Positions 25,728 to 34,593 are shown, counted from the stretch's first letter. The stretch is DNA of 45,463 bases from Herbiconiux sp. (GCF_023264895.1 NZ_JAHFUY010000034.1:1-45463); one strand, 5' to 3'. Numbers and translations are program-made. The notes: generated from the sequence alone by a model not told the origin.

Positions 25728-26588
25728 TCAGCTGGTGGTGGGCGTGTCACGAGGGAGTCCGGCTCCCGCATAGAGGGCGAGCGCCGATTCCTGGAGTGCG
25801 GCGAGGGCGACCCGCTGCGGCCACGGCCCGTAGGAGATGCGAGCGATGCCCAGATGCTCGTAGCGCGCCGCCGTGGGACCGCCCGGGGTGCCCAGCACGC
25901 TGACCCTCAGGTGTCCGATCCCCTCGACGAGCCGCTCCGCCGTGGCCTCGTCGACGGCGCCGGGCACGAACACGCAGGCCGCGCCCGCGTCGAGGTAGGC
26001 GCGCCCGCGCTCGATCGCATCCTCCACCGCCTCGTTCCACCCCGGCCCGGTGGCGTCGCGGGTGAGCAGCGCGTCGGTGCGTGCGTTGAGCACGAAGCGA
26101 ACCCCCTCCTGCTCGGCCGCCTTCACCACCTCGGCGACGTTCTCGACCGATTCGATGTGAGGGCGCATCCGGTCTTCGATGTTCGCCCCCACGACGCCCA
26201 CCCCGATGGCACGCCGGACGATCTCGCCCGGGTCGCCGTAGCCGGCCTCGAGATCGGCGGTCACGGGCAGGGAGGTGGCGAGGGCGATGCGGCCCACCGC
26301 GTCGAGCATGAGGTCGGGCGGGATGCGCTCGCCGTCCTCGTAGCCGAAAGCCGCCGCGATGGCGTGGCTCGCCGTGGCGAGCGCCTTGGTCTCGGGGAGG
26401 TCGGCGACCACGAGCGCACTCGCGACATCCCACACGTTCACGAGCGTGAGGATCTCGGGGGCGTGATGCAGGCTCAGCAGGGCATCGGCCCGGTCGTGGA
26501 TGAGCTCGTGGCTCGGGTGCGCGAGCTGAGGGTCGTACGCGTCGGGGGCGTCGGGGGAGTCGGGGGTGCTGCTGTCGGTCTCGCTCAT
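25728..26588 (-). CDS. Isocitrate lyase/PEP mutase family protein
   Basis: 286 residues of the ICL/PEPM barrel superfamily. ADLEAGYGDPGEIV carries the metal-binding acidic pair, ANIEDRMRPH the next motif, and FVLNARTDALL the typical NARTD block. The loop that in true lyases holds KKCGH or KxCxH is missing, so it is not isocitrate lyase; it belongs to the small family of PEP phosphonomutase-like or oxaloacetate-hydrolase-like proteins with unsettled substrates. The start is leaderless behind TAGGCT. Confidence 0.93.
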   Translation of the reverse strand: MSETDSSTPDSPDAPDAYDPQLAHPSHELIHDRADALLSLHHAPEILTLVNVWDVASALVVADLPETKALATASHAIAAAFGYEDGERIPPDLMLDAVGRIALATSLPVTADLEAGYGDPGEIVRRAIGVGVVGANIEDRMRPHIESVENVAEVVKAAEQEGVRFVLNARTDALLTRDATGPGWNEAVEDAIERGRAYLDAGAACVFVPGAVDEATAERLVEGIGHLRVSVLGTPGGPTAARYEHLGIARISYGPWPQRVALAALQESALALYAGAGLPRDTPTTS

Positions 26589-26594
26589 GGCCAG

Positions 26595-26600
26595 AGCCTA
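26595..26600 (-). promoter_or_regulatory. -10 box TAGGCT of the ICL/PEPM gene
   Basis: TAGGCT-CTGGCC-ATG on the minus strand, again with a six-base spacer. The box lies between this gene and the trhO stop (26611). Confidence 0.6.
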
Positions 26601-26610
26601 CGGCGAGGCG

Positions 26611-27561
26611 TCAGGAGTGCGCGGGGCAGAACTCCGAACTGTTGACGGCGATCCCGTCGGTGACGGATGTGCAGGAATCGCAGAGCACGAGCTGCGAGCG
26701 GCACGAGGGGTCGGCGCAGTTCTGGAGGCGTGAGCTGGCGGCGCCGCACGAGACGCACTCGCCGATCACCGCGGCATCGGGCGAGAACTCGACCGAGCCG
26801 CGGCGGTCGAAGACGTAGAGGGCGCCCTCCCAGAGTCCCTTGTCGCCGAAGGCCTCGCCGTAGCGGACGATGCCGCCCTCGAGCTGGTAGACCTCGGAGA
26901 ACCCGCGGGCCACCATGAGGGAGGAGAGCACCTCGCACCGGATGCCGCCGGTGCAGTAGGTGACCACGGGCTGCGACTTGAGATGGTCGTAGCGGCCGCT
27001 GTCGAGCTCGGCCACGAAGTCGCGCGTGGTGGCGACATCGGGCACGACAGCGCCCTTGAAGCGGCCGATCGAGGCCTCGAAGGCGTTGCGACCGTCGAAG
27101 AACACGACCTCCTCGCCCGCGGCGGCGCGCTCGTCGACGAGCGAGTGCAGGGCGGCGGGGTCGAGCCTCGTCCCGCCCCCCACGACGCCCCTCTCATCGA
27201 CCTCCAGCTCATCCGGCGCACCGAAGCTCACGATCTCGTCGCGCACCTTGACGCTCAGGCGCGGGAAGTCGGTGCTCGCCCGGTAGACGGTGTGCTTGGA
27301 CGCCGGGCCCTGCTCGAGGCCCGAGCCCTCGCTCCACTTCACGTCGAGATCGCGGAACGGCGCGAACTCGCGGGTCTTCCGCACGTAGCGCTTCACCGCG
27401 TCGAGCTCACCGCCGAGCGTGCCGTTGATGCCCTGGGGCGAGATCAGCAGGCGACCGCGGAGGCCCAGCGACTCGGCCAGGTCGCGCTGCCAGAGCCGCA
27501 CCGCCTCCGGGTCCGGGATCGGCGCGAAGACGTAGTAGAGGATGATCTTCGGAACGGCCAC
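26611..27561 (-). CDS. trhO: tRNA uridine(34) hydroxylase (rhodanese-like)
   Basis: 316 residues. TrhO (formerly YceA) adds oxygen to wobble U34 of certain tRNAs on the way to 5-methoxy/carboxymethoxyuridine. The N-terminal domain with [19 protein letters not shown] and the rhodanese domain with [16 protein letters not shown] (catalytic cysteine in CTGGIRC) are diagnostic. The C-terminus has a cysteine-rich tail ([23 protein letters not shown]) seen in many family members and probably metal-binding. GTG 27561 lies six bases after TACAAT, so it is leaderless. Confidence 0.93.
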   Translation of the reverse strand: MAVPKIILYYVFAPIPDPEAVRLWQRDLAESLGLRGRLLISPQGINGTLGGELDAVKRYVRKTREFAPFRDLDVKWSEGSGLEQGPASKHTVYRASTDFPRLSVKVRDEIVSFGAPDELEVDERGVVGGGTRLDPAALHSLVDERAAAGEEVVFFDGRNAFEASIGRFKGAVVPDVATTRDFVAELDSGRYDHLKSQPVVTYCTGGIRCEVLSSLMVARGFSEVYQLEGGIVRYGEAFGDKGLWEGALYVFDRRGSVEFSPDAAVIGECVSCGAASSRLQNCADPSCRSQLVLCDSCTSVTDGIAVNSSEFCPAHS

Positions 27562-27567
27562 CCGGCG

Positions 27568-27573
27568 ATTGTA
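27568..27573 (-). promoter_or_regulatory. -10 box TACAAT of leaderless trhO promoter
   Basis: TACAAT-CGCCGG-GTG on the minus strand. The divergent thioesterase -10 box starts 46 bp away, so the two promoters face away from each other over a 70-bp gap. Confidence 0.7.
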
Positions 27574-27619
27574 GTTGTAGATCTCGCACAGTGATCCCGG
27601 TCGCCTCGGGTGCCGACCC

Positions 27620-27625
27620 TACGAT
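27620..27625 (+). promoter_or_regulatory. -10 box TACGAT of leaderless thioesterase promoter
   Basis: TACGAT-CGTGCC-GTG at 27632. Confidence 0.6.
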
Positions 27626-27631
27626 CGTGCC

Positions 27632-28180
27632 GTGCACTTCTTCTTCCGGACCCTGCTCCAGACCCTCCTCGGCCGCTTCCGCTCCCCGCTCGGGGCATGG
27701 GACGTCGCCTCGACCCCGTTCCGCGTGCTGCCGACCGATCTCGACCTGCTGCGGCACATGAACAACGGGGTCTACCTCTCGGTGCTCGACCTCGCGCGGG
27801 TCGACCTCATGCAGCGGAGCGGGCTGTACACGACGTTCACCAAACTCGGCTGGTACCCGGTGGTGGTGGCCGAGACGATCAGCTTCCGGCGGTCGCTCGA
27901 GCTGTGGCAGAAGTTCACCGTCGAGACGCGACTGCTCGGCTTCGACGAGAAGGCCTGCTTCGTGGAGCAGCGCTTCGTGGTGGACGGGCAGATCTGTGCC
28001 CGCGCGTACGTGAGGGCGCGGTTCCTCAAGCGCTCGGGGGGAGTGGTGACGGTGGACGAGATGCGGTCGCTCGCCGGGGACGCGCCGGACGACGGGCGGA
28101 TGCCGGAGTGGGTGCGGGCGTGGGGCTCCTCGTCGGAGCTGCCGCCGAGGAAGACGGCCACGCCGAGCGAGTGGAGCTGA
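27632..28180 (+). CDS. Acyl-CoA thioesterase-like hotdog protein
   Basis: 182 residues of the 4HBT/thioesterase-like family. The first core motif, TDLDLLRHMNNGVYLSVLD, matches the D-x-D-x-x-x-H-x-N-N hotdog signature, and TVETRLLGFDEKACFVEQRF forms the long central strands. It would hydrolyse acyl-CoA thioesters; chain length is unknown. The start GTG follows TACGAT by six bases. It is divergent from trhO and convergent with the FAD oxidoreductase. Confidence 0.85.
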   Translation: MHFFFRTLLQTLLGRFRSPLGAWDVASTPFRVLPTDLDLLRHMNNGVYLSVLDLARVDLMQRSGLYTTFTKLGWYPVVVAETISFRRSLELWQKFTVETRLLGFDEKACFVEQRFVVDGQICARAYVRARFLKRSGGVVTVDEMRSLAGDAPDDGRMPEWVRAWGSSSELPPRKTATPSEWS

Positions 28181-28194
28181 CGGGACGCGTCGAG

Positions 28195-28258
28195 GCGCCG
28201 CCGACGGCCGCGGCCCGTGTCAGGGGTCGCGCCGTCGACGGCCGCGGTCGGTGTCAGG
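28195..28258. repeat. 30-bp direct repeat between convergent genes
   Basis: Copies at 28195-28224 and 28229-28258 match at 27 of 30 positions with a 34-bp period (core GACGGCCGCGG, ending GTGTCAGG). The second copy contains the TGA stop of the FAD oxidoreductase (28254-28256, minus strand). The GACGGCCGCGG/GTC words can pair across strands, so it may act as a terminator. Confidence 0.8.
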
Positions 28259-29819
28259 CGTCGAGGTCGTCTTCGAGCACGGCCATCGCAGCGCTGTGAC
28301 CGCCGAGGCCCGAGACGGCGCCCCCGCGCCGTGAGCCGGAGCCGCAGACGAGGATCCGCGGATGCCTCGTGGCCACTCCCCAGCGTTCGGCTGGCGTGGT
28401 CAGCGGGGCGTCGTCGTCGACGAAGGGCCAGCTGAGCGGGCCGTGGAAGATGTGGCCGCCCGGCAGCCCCAGGGTGGCCTCGAGGTCTGCGGTGGTCTTG
28501 GTCTCGATGCACGGCCGGCCCTGCGCATCCGTGAGGATGAGGCTCTCGATCGGCTCGGCCAGCACGCTGTCGAGCGAATCGAGCACCGCGCGCTCGAGGT
28601 CGGCGGCACTCGCGCCCAGCCGGTGCGGGGCATGCAGGCCGAAGACCGTGAGGGTGTGGGCGCCCTGCTCGCGGAGCCCGGGCGAGAGGATGCTCGGGTC
28701 GGTGAGCGAGTGGCAGTAGATCTCCGCGGGCAGTGGCTGGGGGATCCGGCCGGCGCTCGCCGCCTCGTGCGCGTGCTCGAGCTGGGAGGCGAGCTCGTTG
28801 ATGTGGAACGTGCCCCCGAAAGCGGCCTCGGGCACGATCTCGGGATCACGCAGCCGGGGGAGGCCGGAGAGCAGGAGGTTCACCTTCACCTGGGCGCCCT
28901 CCGGAGCAGCCGACCGGCCGGGCTGTTCTCCGAGCAGGCGGTCGAGCACCACGGGAGCGACGTTCGCGAGGATGCGACGGGCCCTCAGGGTGCGGATGCC
29001 GCCCTCGCCGTCGACCGCGCGGCACTCCACCTCGCCCTCCGGGGTGACCGAGACGACCTCGGTGCCCGTGCGGAGAACTGCTCCCGCCGTGCGTGCTGCC
29101 CGGGCGAGTTCGCCCGTGACCGCGCCCATGCCTCCCACCGGCACGTCCCAGTCGCCCGTGCCGCCGCCGATCACGTGATAGAGGAAGCAGATGTTCTGGG
29201 CGAGGTCGGCATCGTCGAGCGACGCGAAGGTGCCGATCAGGGCGTCGGTGGCGACGACCCCGCGCACGATGTCGCTGTCGAAGCGCTCCCGGATGACCTC
29301 GCCGAGCGGTCGCTCGATGTACGCCTGCCAGAGAGCGTCGTCGCCGAGCAGACGCTTCGCCTCGGATCGGGTGATGAGCGGGTCGGTGAGCCCGGGCCAG
29401 AACGCGGCGGCGAGCCTGGCGAGATCGGCGGAGAAGCCGTCGAACGCCGCCGCATCGCTCTCGGCGCCGACAGCCGCGAACGAGGCGCGAGTGGCCTCCG
29501 GGTCGTCGTTGTCGATGAGGAGACCGCGGTCGGTGCCGGGGAGTGGGGTGTAGGACGAGTAGCGACGACGGAGTAGCTCGATGTCGAGGCCGAGCTCGTC
29601 GATGATCTTCTGCGGCAGCAGGCTCACGAGGTAGGAGTAGCGCGACAGCTTCGCCTCCATGCCCTCGAAGGCATACGACGAGACGGCTGCGCCGCCCAGC
29701 TCGTCGAGCCGTTCGAGCACGCAAACCGACCGACCGGCCTGCGCCAGGTAGGCCGCGGCGACGAGGCCGTTGTGTCCTCCACCGATGACGACGACGTCGA
29801 AGTCCTCCACAGACTGCAT
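28254..29819 (-). CDS. NAD(P)/FAD-dependent oxidoreductase, phytoene dehydrogenase-like
   Basis: 521 residues. VVVIGGGHNGLVAAAYLAQA and VLERLDELGGAAVSS form the FAD dinucleotide fold of the phytoene desaturase/amine oxidase group. The C-terminal FAD block ends RILVCGSGSRRGGAVSGLGG with AAMAVLEDD. The nearest type is the PYROXD2-like branch, whose substrate is unknown. No carotenoid genes are near, so a carotenoid role is unlikely. It is divergent from putA over only 42 bp; both have leaderless promoters. The ATG lies six bases after TAGGCT. Confidence 0.93.
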   Translation of the reverse strand: MQSVEDFDVVVIGGGHNGLVAAAYLAQAGRSVCVLERLDELGGAAVSSYAFEGMEAKLSRYSYLVSLLPQKIIDELGLDIELLRRRYSSYTPLPGTDRGLLIDNDDPEATRASFAAVGAESDAAAFDGFSADLARLAAAFWPGLTDPLITRSEAKRLLGDDALWQAYIERPLGEVIRERFDSDIVRGVVATDALIGTFASLDDADLAQNICFLYHVIGGGTGDWDVPVGGMGAVTGELARAARTAGAVLRTGTEVVSVTPEGEVECRAVDGEGGIRTLRARRILANVAPVVLDRLLGEQPGRSAAPEGAQVKVNLLLSGLPRLRDPEIVPEAAFGGTFHINELASQLEHAHEAASAGRIPQPLPAEIYCHSLTDPSILSPGLREQGAHTLTVFGLHAPHRLGASAADLERAVLDSLDSVLAEPIESLILTDAQGRPCIETKTTADLEATLGLPGGHIFHGPLSWPFVDDDAPLTTPAERWGVATRHPRILVCGSGSRRGGAVSGLGGHSAAMAVLEDDLDA

Positions 29820-29825
29820 GCCTTG

Positions 29826-29831
29826 AGCCTA
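29826..29831 (-). promoter_or_regulatory. -10 box TAGGCT of FAD oxidoreductase promoter
   Basis: TAGGCT-CAAGGC-ATG on the minus strand. It lies only 18 bp from the putA -10 box. Confidence 0.6.
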
Positions 29832-29849
29832 ACGGCGCGACCCACGATC

Positions 29850-29855
29850 TATTGT
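29850..29855 (+). promoter_or_regulatory. -10 box TATTGT of leaderless putA promoter
   Basis: TATTGT-CGAAGC-ATG at 29862. The -35 region of this promoter would coincide with the -10 box of the divergent gene. Confidence 0.6.
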
Positions 29856-29861
29856 CGAAGC

Positions 29862-32800
29862 ATGACCGACCCCCACCTGTCTCCAGCGGCCGCCGACCTC
29901 GGCGAGCGGGCTGTGGAGCTCGCCCGGCACTGGCTCGACGCGAGCCGCGACGCCCCGGTCGACCCGTCGGCCGCACGCCTGGCCGGTGTGCTGAAGGATC
30001 CGGACGGCCTGGCGTTCACGGTCGGCTTCGTCGACGGCGTAGCGCGGCCCGAAGACCAGGGGGTGGCGGCCAAGAACCTGGCTCAGCTCGCCAAGCGCGT
30101 GCCGGGCTTCCTGCCGCGGCATCTGCGAGCCGCCATCTCGGCCGGCGGCGTGGTGGGGGAGGCGCTTCCCGGAGTGGTCGTGCCGATCGCCCGCAGGGTG
30201 CTCCGCGAGATGGCCGGCCACCTCGTGATCGATGCGCGGCCGGCCAAGTTCTCGGCCGCCATGGAGAAGCTCCGCTCCGAGGGCACTCGGCTGAACATCA
30301 ACCTCCTCGGCGAGGCGGTGCTGGGCGACAAGGAGGCTGCCAGGCGACTCGAGGGCACGAAGCGGCTGCTGCAGCGGGATGACGTCGACTACGTCTCGGT
30401 GAAGGTGTCGTCGATCGCGAGCGGGCTCACGATGTGGGGGTTCGACCAGAGCGTGGAGCGGGTCGCGCAGCTGCTCCTGCCCCTCTACCGGCTCGCGGCT
30501 CGCAAGGGGCCGTTGGGCGATCTCGGTGATCTCGGTGACCCGGGTGATCCGGGTGATCCGGCGGCCGATGCCGGAGACGCCGCGGCTCCGGCTCCGGCTC
30601 CCGCCTCGGGCACCTCGCCGCGCCGCAAGTTCGTGAACCTCGACATGGAGGAGTACCGCGACCTGGATCTCACGATCGCCGTGTTCCAGCGGGTGCTCGA
30701 CGAGCCCGAACTGCTCGATTTCGAGGCCGGGATCGTGCTGCAGGCGTATCTGCCCGATGCCCTCGGTGCTCTGGAGCGCCTGCACACCTGGGCTGCGGAT
30801 CGGCGCGCCCGGGGCGGTGCTCCCATCAAAGTGCGGGTCGTCAAGGGAGCGAACCTCGCCCTGGAGCACGTCGATGCCGCTCTGCACGACTGGCCGCTCG
30901 CCACCTACGGCACCAAGCAGGAGACCGACACCAACTACAAGCGGGTGCTCGAGTGGGCACTGCGACCGGAGCACACCGACGCGGTGCGCATCGGGGTGGC
31001 CGGTCACAACCTGTTCGACCTGGCGTGGGCGTGGCTGCTCGCCACCGAGCGAGGCGTCACTGAGGCGGTCGACGTCGAGATGCTGCTCGGGATGGCCTCG
31101 GCGCAGGCGGATGCGGTGCGCGAGACGGTGGGCTCGCTGCTGCTCTACACGCCGGTGGTGGAGCCGGCCGAGTTCGACGCCGCCATCGGCTACCTGGTGC
31201 GCCGGCTCGAGGAGAACGCGAGCGACGCGAACTTCATGTCGTCACTGTTCGACCTCGCCACCGACCCGCAGGCGTTCGAGCGGGAGCGCGACCGGTTCCT
31301 CGCGTCGCTCCGGGCGCTCGAGCCGTCCGACGCCGGTGAACCCGTCCCCATCCCTTCTCCGAACCGCACGCAGGATCGCTCGCGCGCCGAGCTCGAACCC
31401 GCGGGCGGCGGGTTCTCCAATGCGCCGGACACCGATCCGTCCCTCCCGGCCAACCGGCAGTGGGCCGAGCGCATCCTGGCGCGGGTGCCCGGATCGACCC
31501 TCGGGGTGCAGACCATCGCCGACGTCGAGGTGACCGAGCGGGCCACTCTCGACGAGCTCATCGACACGGCCGTCGCGGCAGGCGAGGCGTGGGGGGCGAG
31601 AAGCGCTCCGGATCGCGCCGGGTACGTGCGGCGGGCCGGTTACGCCCTGGAGGCCAACCGGGACCGGCTGATCGAGGTCATGGCCAGCGAGACCGGCAAG
31701 ACCATCGACCAGGGCGACCCGGAGGTGAGCGAGGCCATCGACTTCGCGCGCTACTACGCGCACTGCGCGGTCGAGCTCGACGAAGTCGACGGAGCGGTCT
31801 TCGTGCCGTCGAAGCTCACCGTGGTGGTGCCGCCGTGGAACTTCCCGGTCGCGATCCCGGCGGGCGGGGTGCTCGCGGCGCTCGCGGCGGGCAGTGCGGT
31901 CATCATCAAGCCCGCGCCGCAGGCGAAGCGATCCGCGGCCGTGATGGTCGAGGCCCTCTGGGAGTCGGGGATCCCGCGCGACCTGCTCATCCTGATCGAC
32001 GTCGAGGAGGGCGAACTGGGCCAGGCCCTGATCGCCGATCCTCGGGTCGACCGGGTCATCCTCACCGGCGCCTACGAGACGGCGGCGCTCTTCCGCTCCT
32101 GGCGCCCCGACCTGCCGCTGCTCGCCGAGACGAGCGGCAAGAACGCGATCGTGGTCACGCCGAGCGCCGACCTCGACCTGGCCGTCTCCGACATCGTGAA
32201 GAGCGCCTTCGGCCACGCCGGGCAGAAGTGCTCGGCCGCGAGTCTCGTCATCCTCGTGGGGTCGGTCGCGCACTCGAAGCGCTTCGCCCGTCAGCTCGTC
32301 GACGCTGTGCGCTCTCTTCGGGTGGGGCTGCCGGACGACCCGGCGGTGCAGATGGGCCCACTGATCGGGCCTGCCTCCGGCAAGCTGCTCGAGGCGCTCA
32401 CCACGCTCGGATCCGGAGAGCGCTGGCTCGTGGAGCCCCGACCGCTTGACGAGACCGGCCGACTGTGGGCACCCGGGCTGAAGGAGGGTGTGCTGCCGGG
32501 CTCGGCCTTCCACCTGACCGAGTACTTCGGACCGGTGCTCGGCATCCTGCACGCCACGACCCTCGAGCAGGCCATCGAGTTGCAGAACGCCGTGCCGTTC
32601 GGTCTGACGGCGGGCATCCACTCCCTCGATCCGTCGGAGATCGAGCGGTGGCTCGCGACCGTGGAGGCCGGCAACGTCTACGTCAATCGCGGCATCACGG
32701 GCGCGATCGTGCGTCGGCAGCCGTTCGGCGGCTGGAAGAGGTCATCGGTGGGAGCGAGTGCGAAGGCCGGTGGGCCGAACCACCTCGTGCACCTGGGCTC

Positions 32801-33611
32801 CTGGCACAACGAGCCGGGTGAGCAGAGTGACGGCCTCAGCCTCGCCGGCCTCGACCCCCGGGTGGCCCAGCTGCTCGATTCGGCGACCGGGGGACTCGAG
32901 TGGAGCGACTTCGACGTGGCTCGCCGCGGTGCGAAGAGCGACCAGCTCGCCTGGGAGACCCACTTCGCGGCGCAGGACGTCTCGGGGCTCGGAGTCGAGC
33001 GCAACGTGCTGCGCTACCTGCCGGCCCACGTGGTGATCAGGCTGTCGGAGGGCCGGCCGCTGCACGAGCTCCTGCGGGTGCTCGCCGCGGCGACCCTCGC
33101 GCGGGCCACGGTGGTGGTGAGCTCGGCGGTCAAGCTGCCGCGGCCGCTCCGCGCCCTGCTCAAGGAGCGGCGCATCCGGGTGGTCATCGAGAAGGACGAG
33201 GCGTGGCTGGGACGCGCGCCGGAGTACCTGGGGAGCGGGTCGTCGGCGGGCGGGCGGGCGCAGACCGGCCAGGCCACCGGTGGGAGCACCGCGGGTGCGG
33301 GTGCGGGTGCGGGTGCCGGCGGGAGCACGGGCGCAGCGGCGGCCGTGGGGGCCGTGCCGCGCATCCGCCTTATCGGTGGTGACGCCTCGGCGCTCGCCGA
33401 GGCACTCGGCGGTTCGCCGGACATCGCGGTCTTCGCGGGAGAGGTCACCCGGGCGGGTCGCGTCGAGCTCCTGCCCTTCCTCCTGGAGCAGTCGATCAGC
33501 GCCACCGCGCACCGCTTCGGGAATCCGAGCGCCCTTCTCGACGACATCCTCCCGGCCCCGGCCGTCGACGTCGCGGCCCCTGAGCATCCGGAACCGGCGC
33601 GGGTGGAGTGA
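29862..33611 (+). CDS. putA: Bifunctional proline dehydrogenase / glutamate semialdehyde dehydrogenase
   Basis: 1249 residues. Oxidises proline to P5C (FAD, PRODH domain, about residues 30-470) and then to glutamate (NAD+, ALDH domain, about 510-1010). PRODH signs include RLNINLLGEAVLG and FVNLDMEEYRDLDLT. The ALDH domain has VVVPPWNFPVAIPAGG (PWN 658-660), LLAETSGKNAIV and the catalytic C790 in GQKCSAAS. A third region from about 1030 carries a Gly/Ala-rich stretch near 1125-1165. Residues 219-233 are GDLGDLGDPGDPGDP, a simple-repeat insertion. There is no N-terminal DNA-binding domain, so PutA does not act as its own repressor. ATG 29862 is set by the -10 box spacing. The GntR/Lrp regulators lie just downstream on the other strand. 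Confidence 0.95.
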   Translation: MTDPHLSPAAADLGERAVELARHWLDASRDAPVDPSAARLAGVLKDPDGLAFTVGFVDGVARPEDQGVAAKNLAQLAKRVPGFLPRHLRAAISAGGVVGEALPGVVVPIARRVLREMAGHLVIDARPAKFSAAMEKLRSEGTRLNINLLGEAVLGDKEAARRLEGTKRLLQRDDVDYVSVKVSSIASGLTMWGFDQSVERVAQLLLPLYRLAARKGPLGDLGDLGDPGDPGDPAADAGDAAAPAPAPASGTSPRRKFVNLDMEEYRDLDLTIAVFQRVLDEPELLDFEAGIVLQAYLPDALGALERLHTWAADRRARGGAPIKVRVVKGANLALEHVDAALHDWPLATYGTKQETDTNYKRVLEWALRPEHTDAVRIGVAGHNLFDLAWAWLLATERGVTEAVDVEMLLGMASAQADAVRETVGSLLLYTPVVEPAEFDAAIGYLVRRLEENASDANFMSSLFDLATDPQAFERERDRFLASLRALEPSDAGEPVPIPSPNRTQDRSRAELEPAGGGFSNAPDTDPSLPANRQWAERILARVPGSTLGVQTIADVEVTERATLDELIDTAVAAGEAWGARSAPDRAGYVRRAGYALEANRDRLIEVMASETGKTIDQGDPEVSEAIDFARYYAHCAVELDEVDGAVFVPSKLTVVVPPWNFPVAIPAGGVLAALAAGSAVIIKPAPQAKRSAAVMVEALWESGIPRDLLILIDVEEGELGQALIADPRVDRVILTGAYETAALFRSWRPDLPLLAETSGKNAIVVTPSADLDLAVSDIVKSAFGHAGQKCSAASLVILVGSVAHSKRFARQLVDAVRSLRVGLPDDPAVQMGPLIGPASGKLLEALTTLGSGERWLVEPRPLDETGRLWAPGLKEGVLPGSAFHLTEYFGPVLGILHATTLEQAIELQNAVPFGLTAGIHSLDPSEIERWLATVEAGNVYVNRGITGAIVRRQPFGGWKRSSVGASAKAGGPNHLVHLGSWHNEPGEQSDGLSLAGLDPRVAQLLDSATGGLEWSDFDVARRGAKSDQLAWETHFAAQDVSGLGVERNVLRYLPAHVVIRLSEGRPLHELLRVLAAATLARATVVVSSAVKLPRPLRALLKERRIRVVIEKDEAWLGRAPEYLGSGSSAGGRAQTGQATGGSTAGAGAGAGAGGSTGAAAAVGAVPRIRLIGGDASALAEALGGSPDIAVFAGEVTRAGRVELLPFLLEQSISATAHRFGNPSALLDDILPAPAVDVAAPEHPEPARVE
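30516..30560 (+). repeat. 9-bp tandem repeat x5 inside putA
   Basis: Five 9-bp units of the type GGTGATCTC/GGTGATCCG encode GDL-GDL-GDP-GDP-GDP, followed by an Ala/Pro-rich stretch (AADAGDAAAPAPAPAS). The block interrupts the PRODH domain between LLPLYRLAARKGPL and RRKFVNLDMEEY. Confidence 0.92.
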
Positions 33612-33625
33612 TGTGCCGGCCGCTC

Positions 33626-34009
33626 TCAGGGGCGGTCGGTGCCGAGGGCCGCGGCCACGAGCGCCAGGGCGTCGGCCGCGGGGATACCGAGCGAAGCCGT
33701 GCGGTCGGCGTAGGCGCGGGCCGCGACCTGCGCCTCCCGCTCGGCGGGGGAGCCCGTGGCCGAGACGAACGAGCCGAGCCGGCCGCGGGTCTCGATCAGG
33801 CCATCGGTCTCGAGTTCGCGGTAGGCGCGGGCGACGGTGTTCGCGGACAGTCCGAGCTCGCCGGCCAGCGCCCGCACGGTCGGCAGCCGGGCGCCCGCTG
33901 CGAGCGAACCCGCCGCGACCGCATCCCGGATGCTCGTGCGCAGCTGCTCGAACGGCGGCACGCTCGACCGAGGGTCGACCTGCACCCCGAGGCCCGACGC
34001 GTCACTCAT
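33626..34009 (-). CDS. GntR-family regulator (YtrA-type, short)
   Basis: 127 residues. The winged helix is complete: PPFEQLRTSIRDAVAAGSL, GARLPTVRALAGELGLSANT, VARAYRELETDGLIETRGRLG. There is only a short C-terminal extension, as in YtrA-subfamily regulators, which often control ABC transporters or act next to their own operon. Its ATG overlaps the Lrp-family stop (ATGA, 34009-34006), so it is co-translated with the Lrp regulator. It ends 14 bp from putA, tail to tail. Confidence 0.93.
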   Translation of the reverse strand: MSDASGLGVQVDPRSSVPPFEQLRTSIRDAVAAGSLAAGARLPTVRALAGELGLSANTVARAYRELETDGLIETRGRLGSFVSATGSPAEREAQVAARAYADRTASLGIPAADALALVAAALGTDRP

Positions 34010-34434
34010 CGGCGGATGAGGTTCGACAGCACGATCGCGCTGCGGGTGTGGTCGACGTTCGGGGCGATGCGCACGCGCTCGAGGGCATCCTCGAGGCTCG
34101 GGATGTCGCGGGAGCGGATGTGCACGATGGCATCGGCGCTGCCCGTCACCGTTCCGGCATCGACCACCTCGGGCACCCCCGACAGGATGCGCTTGAGCTC
34201 CGCCGGAGCGACCGTGCCGCGGCAGAACAGCTCCACGTAGGCCTCGGTGACGGTGCCGTCGAGGGCCGGGTTCAGCTGGATCGTGAAGCCCGTGATGACG
34301 TTGTCGGCGACCAGCCGATCGATCCGCCTTTTCACCGCCGACGCCGAGAGGCCCACCACCTGGCCGATGTCACCGTACCCGCTCCGGGAGTTGATCTTGA
34401 GGAGGTCGATGATTCGGTGATCCAGTGCGTCCAT
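34006..34434 (-). CDS. Lrp/AsnC-family transcriptional regulator
   Basis: 142 residues. N-terminal HTH: DHRIIDLLKINSRSGYGDIG, VVGLSASAVKRRIDRLVADN; C-terminal RAM domain for amino-acid binding. It is divergent from the dimethylargininase/ornithine aminotransferase operon and close to putA, so it is the most likely sensor for arginine, ornithine or proline catabolism; that is inference from layout. The ATG is six bases after TAGCAT (leaderless). Confidence 0.94.
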   Translation of the reverse strand: MDALDHRIIDLLKINSRSGYGDIGQVVGLSASAVKRRIDRLVADNVITGFTIQLNPALDGTVTEAYVELFCRGTVAPAELKRILSGVPEVVDAGTVTGSADAIVHIRSRDIPSLEDALERVRIAPNVDHTRSAIVLSNLIRR

Positions 34435-34440
34435 CCCGCG

Positions 34441-34446
34441 ATGCTA
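34441..34446 (-). promoter_or_regulatory. -10 box TAGCAT of leaderless lrp-like promoter
   Basis: TAGCAT-CGCGGG-ATG (34434) on the minus strand. Confidence 0.6.
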
Positions 34447-34541
34447 CGACAGAATCGTGCGCGGACGCGCGAACTCCGCACCGAACCGGGTCTTCCGCGC
34501 CGGGAAACGGCGGAATCCTCGTGCGAGACTGGCTGAGGCGT

Positions 34542-34555
34542 GCCCCGTGCGGGGC
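34542..34555. other. GC hairpin in the ddaH leader region
   Basis: GCCCCG-TG-CGGGGC is a perfect 6-bp inverted repeat about 50 bases before the AGGAGA ribosome site. The 34435-34603 region otherwise holds the lrp-like promoter and, presumably, a ddaH promoter that I cannot place. Confidence 0.4.
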
Positions 34556-34593
34556 CCGAGGACAGCGCGCTGGTCCGCCGTCGCCCCTCGCCC

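Noticed and set aside
25728..26588. Isocitrate lyase (glyoxylate cycle)
   Set aside because: Too short and lacking the catalytic cysteine loop of isocitrate lyase; only the superfamily assignment holds.
28254..29819. Carotenoid biosynthesis gene (phytoene desaturase)
   Set aside because: Resemblance is to the broad phytoene dehydrogenase/PYROXD2-like group; no crtB, crtE or other carotenoid genes are nearby.
29772..29861. N-terminal extension of PutA to ATG 29772
   Set aside because: It would overlap the divergent FAD oxidoreductase gene; the TATTGT box six bases before ATG 29862 fixes the start.
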